Source of the DNA: F1-80-MAGs062 sp046345315
GTDB lineage: Bacteria > Planctomycetota > Planctomycetia > Planctomycetales > Planctomycetaceae
Assembly: GCA_046345315.1 (NCBI GenBank)
Contig: JBKDKA010000145.1
Span: 1 to 64,000 of the forward strand
Length of the DNA: 64,000 bases
Reading direction: 5' to 3'
The notes below the pieces were generated by a model, which was not told the DNA's origin, searched no databases, and saw nothing but the letters and a program-made list of their open reading frames with translations. Below are positions 60,771 through 64,000 of this stretch, in pieces. Numbering within the stretch: position 1 is the stretch's first letter; every line of letters begins with the position of its first letter. Both the position numbers and the translations under genes were made by a program.

Positions 60771-62507
60771 TCAGTAAATTGATGGTGGAGGATCCTGGCT
60801 GCCGTCGGGATGCAGAAATCGGAAATCACAGCCCTCATGGGGCTGCGTTGCCTGCTCAAAGTAAAGGCGTCCGTATCCTCTTTTGAAGGGGATCTCCGGA
60901 GCAACCCAATCCGCTTTCCGCGCCGCAAATTCATCTTCGCTGATGAGAAGATTCAGAGTACGCTCCTGAACGTTCAGATCAATGAGATCACCATCGCGAA
61001 CAAGCGCCAGTGGTCCTCCCACGAACGATTCGGGAGACACATGCAGCACGCAGGCACCGTAGCTCGTGCCGCTCATTCGCGCATCGCTGATTCGCACCAT
61101 ATCGCGAACCCCCTGCTGCAGCAGGTACTGAGGAATCGGCAGCATTCCCCATTCCGGTATTCCGGGACCACCCAGCGAACCAGCATGCTGCAGCACGATC
61201 ACATGGTCGGGCGTGAGCTTCAATGCCGGGTCGTTGATGCGAGCTTTCAGGTCTGCGTAATTCCGGAATACCACTGCCGGCCCGCGATGCTGCAGGAGTT
61301 TCTCTTCAGCCGCCGCGGGCTTGATGACGGCTCCGTCCGGACAGAGGTTTCCTTTCAGCACCGCAAGACTGCCCTGAGCACAGACCGGGTTGCTTCGGAG
61401 GCGAATCACATCCGTATTGAAGGCGGATGCGTCCAGGAAGGTTTCGCCAAGCGTTGTTCCGACGACATTCCGGCTGTCAGTGTGAAGCAGATCCGGAATC
61501 TGTGCCAGAAGAGCCAGAAGCCCGCCGGCATCGAAAAAGTCACCCATGATGTATTTCCCGGCCGGTCTCAGGTTCGCCAGAACAGGTGTCCGCCGGGAAA
61601 GTCGGTCGAAAGCATCGAGTGTCAGGTCAACCTGAGCCCGCCCTGCCATCGCCATCAGATGCACGATGGCATTGGTGGAACCTCCCACTGCCATGAGCGT
61701 GGTCACAGCGTTTTCGAAGGCCCGCCGATCCATGATGTCGCGAGGCTGAAGATTGTACCAGGCCAGTTCCACCGCCTGTCGCCCCGTGGCCGAAGCCATG
61801 CGTGCGTGACCGGAGTGCGTTGCCGGAACCGACGATGAACCAGGCAGAGCCATTCCCATGACTTCCGCAATAGCGGTCATGGTGCTGGCCGTTCCCATGG
61901 TCATGCAGTGACCGGGAGAAGCGGCAATGTGATCCTCCAGCTGACACCAGGCGTCGCAGGAAAGCCGTCCGGCACCACGTTCTGCCCAGTATTTCCAGAC
62001 GTCACTTCCGCTGCCAAGCGTTTCGCCACGCCATGAGGTCGGGTTCATGGGGCCACCCGGCATGACGATGCTGGGAAGATTTGCGCTGAGCGCTCCCATG
62101 AGCAGTGCCGGAGTCGTCTTGTCACAGCCGGTCATCAGTACCGCAGCGTCGAGCGGGTAAGTTCTGAGCACTTCCTCCGTCTCAAGCGAGGACAGATTGC
62201 GGTAGTACATCGACGTGGGCTTCATGAACGATTCGCTCAGCCCCATCACCGGAATCTCAACCGGAAAGCCACCGGCCTGCCAGACTCCTCGCTTGATCTC
62301 CTCGACCCGCTGTCGAAAATGAGCATGACAGCTGATGAGGTCGTTCCACGTATTCAGGATGCCGATCACAGGTTTCCCGGCAAATTCTTCAGTGCTGAAC
62401 CCTGACTGTTTCTGGCGGGAACGATGCCCGAAGGATCTCAGGTCATCCGGTCCGAAGTATCGGTGACTCCGAAGATCTTCCGGAGCAAGTCGGTTGCGAT
62501 CATACAT
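60771..62507 (-). CDS. IlvD/Edd family dehydratase (sugar-acid dehydratase-like)
   Basis: The 578-residue protein carries the family's Fe-S Cys residues in MTGCDKTTPALLMGAL near 128 and ASPGHCMTMGTASTM near 197. It also has IGILNTWNDLISCHAHF, MAVGGSTNAIVHLMAMA and RMSGTSYGACVLHVSPESF. Its opening (YFGPDDLRSFGHRSRQKQSG) is typical of arabinonate/pentonate dehydratases rather than dihydroxy-acid dehydratase IlvD. The pairing with an aldose epimerase supports a role in sugar-acid breakdown. Amino-acid synthesis cannot be excluded without phylogeny. Confidence 0.92.
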   Translation of the reverse strand: MYDRNRLAPEDLRSHRYFGPDDLRSFGHRSRQKQSGFSTEEFAGKPVIGILNTWNDLISCHAHFRQRVEEIKRGVWQAGGFPVEIPVMGLSESFMKPTSMYYRNLSSLETEEVLRTYPLDAAVLMTGCDKTTPALLMGALSANLPSIVMPGGPMNPTSWRGETLGSGSDVWKYWAERGAGRLSCDAWCQLEDHIAASPGHCMTMGTASTMTAIAEVMGMALPGSSSVPATHSGHARMASATGRQAVELAWYNLQPRDIMDRRAFENAVTTLMAVGGSTNAIVHLMAMAGRAQVDLTLDAFDRLSRRTPVLANLRPAGKYIMGDFFDAGGLLALLAQIPDLLHTDSRNVVGTTLGETFLDASAFNTDVIRLRSNPVCAQGSLAVLKGNLCPDGAVIKPAAAEEKLLQHRGPAVVFRNYADLKARINDPALKLTPDHVIVLQHAGSLGGPGIPEWGMLPIPQYLLQQGVRDMVRISDARMSGTSYGACVLHVSPESFVGGPLALVRDGDLIDLNVQERTLNLLISEDEFAARKADWVAPEIPFKRGYGRLYFEQATQPHEGCDFRFLHPDGSQDPPPSIY

Positions 62508-62590
62508 GGTCAGAGAATTCCGAAGAGGATGTTCCGATCATCCGCCGAATCTGATCTCTCCTGTGGATCAGGATCTTCGGCAGATCAGGC

Positions 62591-64000
62591 TCAGACATCG
62601 AGCCCCATCATGCGCATCAGCTCCAGCGCATTGCTTCGCTGAACGACTCCTTCGCGCAGACGATAATCAAACGTCATTTTTCCGTCATGGACGACATCTT
62701 CAAAGTGACAGTTAATGCCGCGACCTTCCATGGAATCCACGATCTGTGTCAGTGCCAGATCGTGAGTCGTCACCATACCGAGTGCGCCCTGCCGAATCAG
62801 AGACCGAATGACCCCTTCGGCTCCGCGCCGTCGATCGTGCGAATTTGTTCCGTGAAGGATTTCATCCAGCAGGAAAAGGACGGTTCTTGGTTCTTTCGTC
62901 AACTCCACGATTGTCCGCAAACGCTGCACCACACTGAAGAACAACGACCGTCCTTCCTGAAGTGAATCACTGATCCTCATGGCAGTTGCCGGTTGAAACG
63001 GGTAAGTAGTCAGCTTCTCCGCGTTGACCACAGCACCGCAGAATGTGAGAACCAGATTGGAACCGACAGCCCGCAGAAGAGTACTCTTGCCGGACATGTT
63101 GGACCCGCTGATCAGCATCAGCGGAACCGCCGTCGTCAGGCTCACGTCATTTCTGACACAGGCGGAACGTTCCAGGAGTGGATGACCCAGCTGAACCGCC
63201 TCATAAATCGGCACCGTGTCGGAAACAGTCGGATTGCAGTAATCCGGATGCTCAAACCGAAACGCGGCCACAGAAAGCAGCGCCTCAAATTCTGCCGCAG
63301 CGTTCAGCCAGCGACTCACATCAGCTCCATGAGCCTGCCGCCATTTTTCGAGTCGGTCCGTCAGATGCACAATCAGTCCGCCCATCCAGGCGATCGGAGC
63401 AAAGAACTGATTTCGCAGTGAATGATTCAGCCAGCGAGTCCGACTGCTCAGCGTTCGAATCAGCTCGGAGGCCGGCCGACCTTCCGACTGAAGCTGTGAC
63501 TGCAGCTCGATGAGTGAAGGCTCCGTGAAGGTCTGAGATTCAAGGATAACCAGAAGCTCGGCAAGCTGCTGCAGAGCATGATCAGCCGAATCGATCGATG
63601 AAAACACCTGATGGATCTGCCGCCGCGTCAGCAGGATGAACGGGGCCTGCAGAACGATCAGTGCCAGAACAGCTGTTCCGGGGACAATGCCGGGGATGGT
63701 GGCCAGTACCGTCGGGACTGCAAGAATTCCGATCAAACCTGAACCGACAAGAATCCAGGTTGGAATTCGTGAAGCCGGACCAGTTACCCAGTCACGCAGC
63801 ATCCGATCGGTTTTATGCCATTCCACGGTGTCAGAAATGACTGACAACTGTTCGCGAAGAGAGACGTTCTCCCGCAGCGCTTCGGCTCTTGTCTGGCGAA
63901 CTCGGATCTGTTCACAGGTTGGTACCGTCGTCATCCAGTCGGCCAGAAAACGACGACCGGGAGCTGTTCGGCATTCGGAGATCATCTGAAACAGGGATCC
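62591..64000 (-). CDS. Membrane-bound MutS-like ATPase, 3' part only
   Basis: The frame is open past an internal ATG at 63985 to the window edge, so the gene starts outside. The C-terminal part is the MutS ATPase: Walker A GSNMSGKST, a Walker B-like LFLLDEILHGTNSHDRR, and the switch VTTHDLALTQIVDSM. The lever-like helical part before it reads SLFQMISECRTAPGRRFLADWM. Two membrane segments (WILVGSGLIGILAVPTVLATIPGIVPGTAVLALIVLQAPFIL) sit where soluble MutS proteins have helices. Such MutS-family membrane proteins lack the mismatch-recognition domain and are not repair MutS. Their function is unknown. Confidence 0.9.
   Translation of the reverse strand, partial: GSLFQMISECRTAPGRRFLADWMTTVPTCEQIRVRQTRAEALRENVSLREQLSVISDTVEWHKTDRMLRDWVTGPASRIPTWILVGSGLIGILAVPTVLATIPGIVPGTAVLALIVLQAPFILLTRRQIHQVFSSIDSADHALQQLAELLVILESQTFTEPSLIELQSQLQSEGRPASELIRTLSSRTRWLNHSLRNQFFAPIAWMGGLIVHLTDRLEKWRQAHGADVSRWLNAAAEFEALLSVAAFRFEHPDYCNPTVSDTVPIYEAVQLGHPLLERSACVRNDVSLTTAVPLMLISGSNMSGKSTLLRAVGSNLVLTFCGAVVNAEKLTTYPFQPATAMRISDSLQEGRSLFFSVVQRLRTIVELTKEPRTVLFLLDEILHGTNSHDRRRGAEGVIRSLIRQGALGMVTTHDLALTQIVDSMEGRGINCHFEDVVHDGKMTFDYRLREGVVQRSNALELMRMMGLDV

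Noticed and set aside
1..64000. CRISPR arrays or complete prophage
   Set aside because: No regularly spaced repeats and no phage structural genes were seen; mobile-element traces are all fragments.

Overview
The window is bacterial chromosome from a member of the Planctomycetota, probably a Planctomycetaceae-like marine or freshwater lineage. The evidence is three DUF1559 (planctomycete pseudopilin-like) proteins, two DUF1501 proteins, a PSD1/cytochrome-c-like protein, a DUF6800 small basic protein, a protein with a LEPR-XLL-like N-terminal motif, and many secreted hydrolases. Genus cannot be told from the sequence alone. Gene density is moderate, with long intergenic stretches and genes on both strands.

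Layout. 1-6.6 kb: the 5' part of a GYF_2-domain membrane protein, a DUF1559 protein, a secreted alpha/beta hydrolase with a GntR/FCD regulator, and a DUF1559-lipoprotein pair. 7.3-16.3 kb: a minus-strand membrane/stress module (an ABC-2 permease lacking its N-terminus, an AI-2E family transporter, an eRF1-like small protein, small membrane proteins, a cytochrome b561, a P-type cation ATPase). It contains two similar structured leader RNAs, each ending in an intrinsic terminator, and pseudogenes (MgtC/DUF4010, DUF3309-like). 16.3-17.4 kb: a graveyard of mobile-element fragments (integrase N-terminus, IS630 transposase, reverse transcriptase). 17.6-24.1 kb: a secreted esterase, a very acidic repeat protein, DUF6800, a CDGSH Fe-S protein and a membrane-anchored FlgF/FlgG-like protein. 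24.5-30.9 kb: core metabolism (metH, coaX) around a nucleotidyltransferase pair. 31-38.4 kb: a DUF1501/PSD1 pair, a long disordered acidic/RGG protein, tRNA-Asp.

38.4-47.1 kb: a beta-propeller lactonase, then a fatty-acyl-AMP ligase, a DUF1559-lipoprotein pair, and convergent MBOAT-SGNH and acyl-carrier-protein genes. Together the ligase, carrier and MBOAT-SGNH protein have the parts of a Dlt-like acylation system, but with a fatty-acid-type activating enzyme. 47.2-53.6 kb: DUF1501, a beta-helix protein, a CBS-domain protein and a BNR/LamG sialidase-like protein. 53.7-58.3 kb: a minus-strand surface-polysaccharide operon (flippase, O-antigen ligase, FkbM and a second methyltransferase) with no glycosyltransferase inside it. 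58.6-64 kb: a HEPN-like membrane protein with a zinc ribbon, an aldose-epimerase/IlvD-Edd dehydratase pair and a membrane-bound MutS-like ATPase cut by the window end.

Three copies of a ~95-bp imperfect palindromic (REP/MITE-like) element lie in intergenic DNA. No CRISPR array, rRNA or intact transposase was seen.
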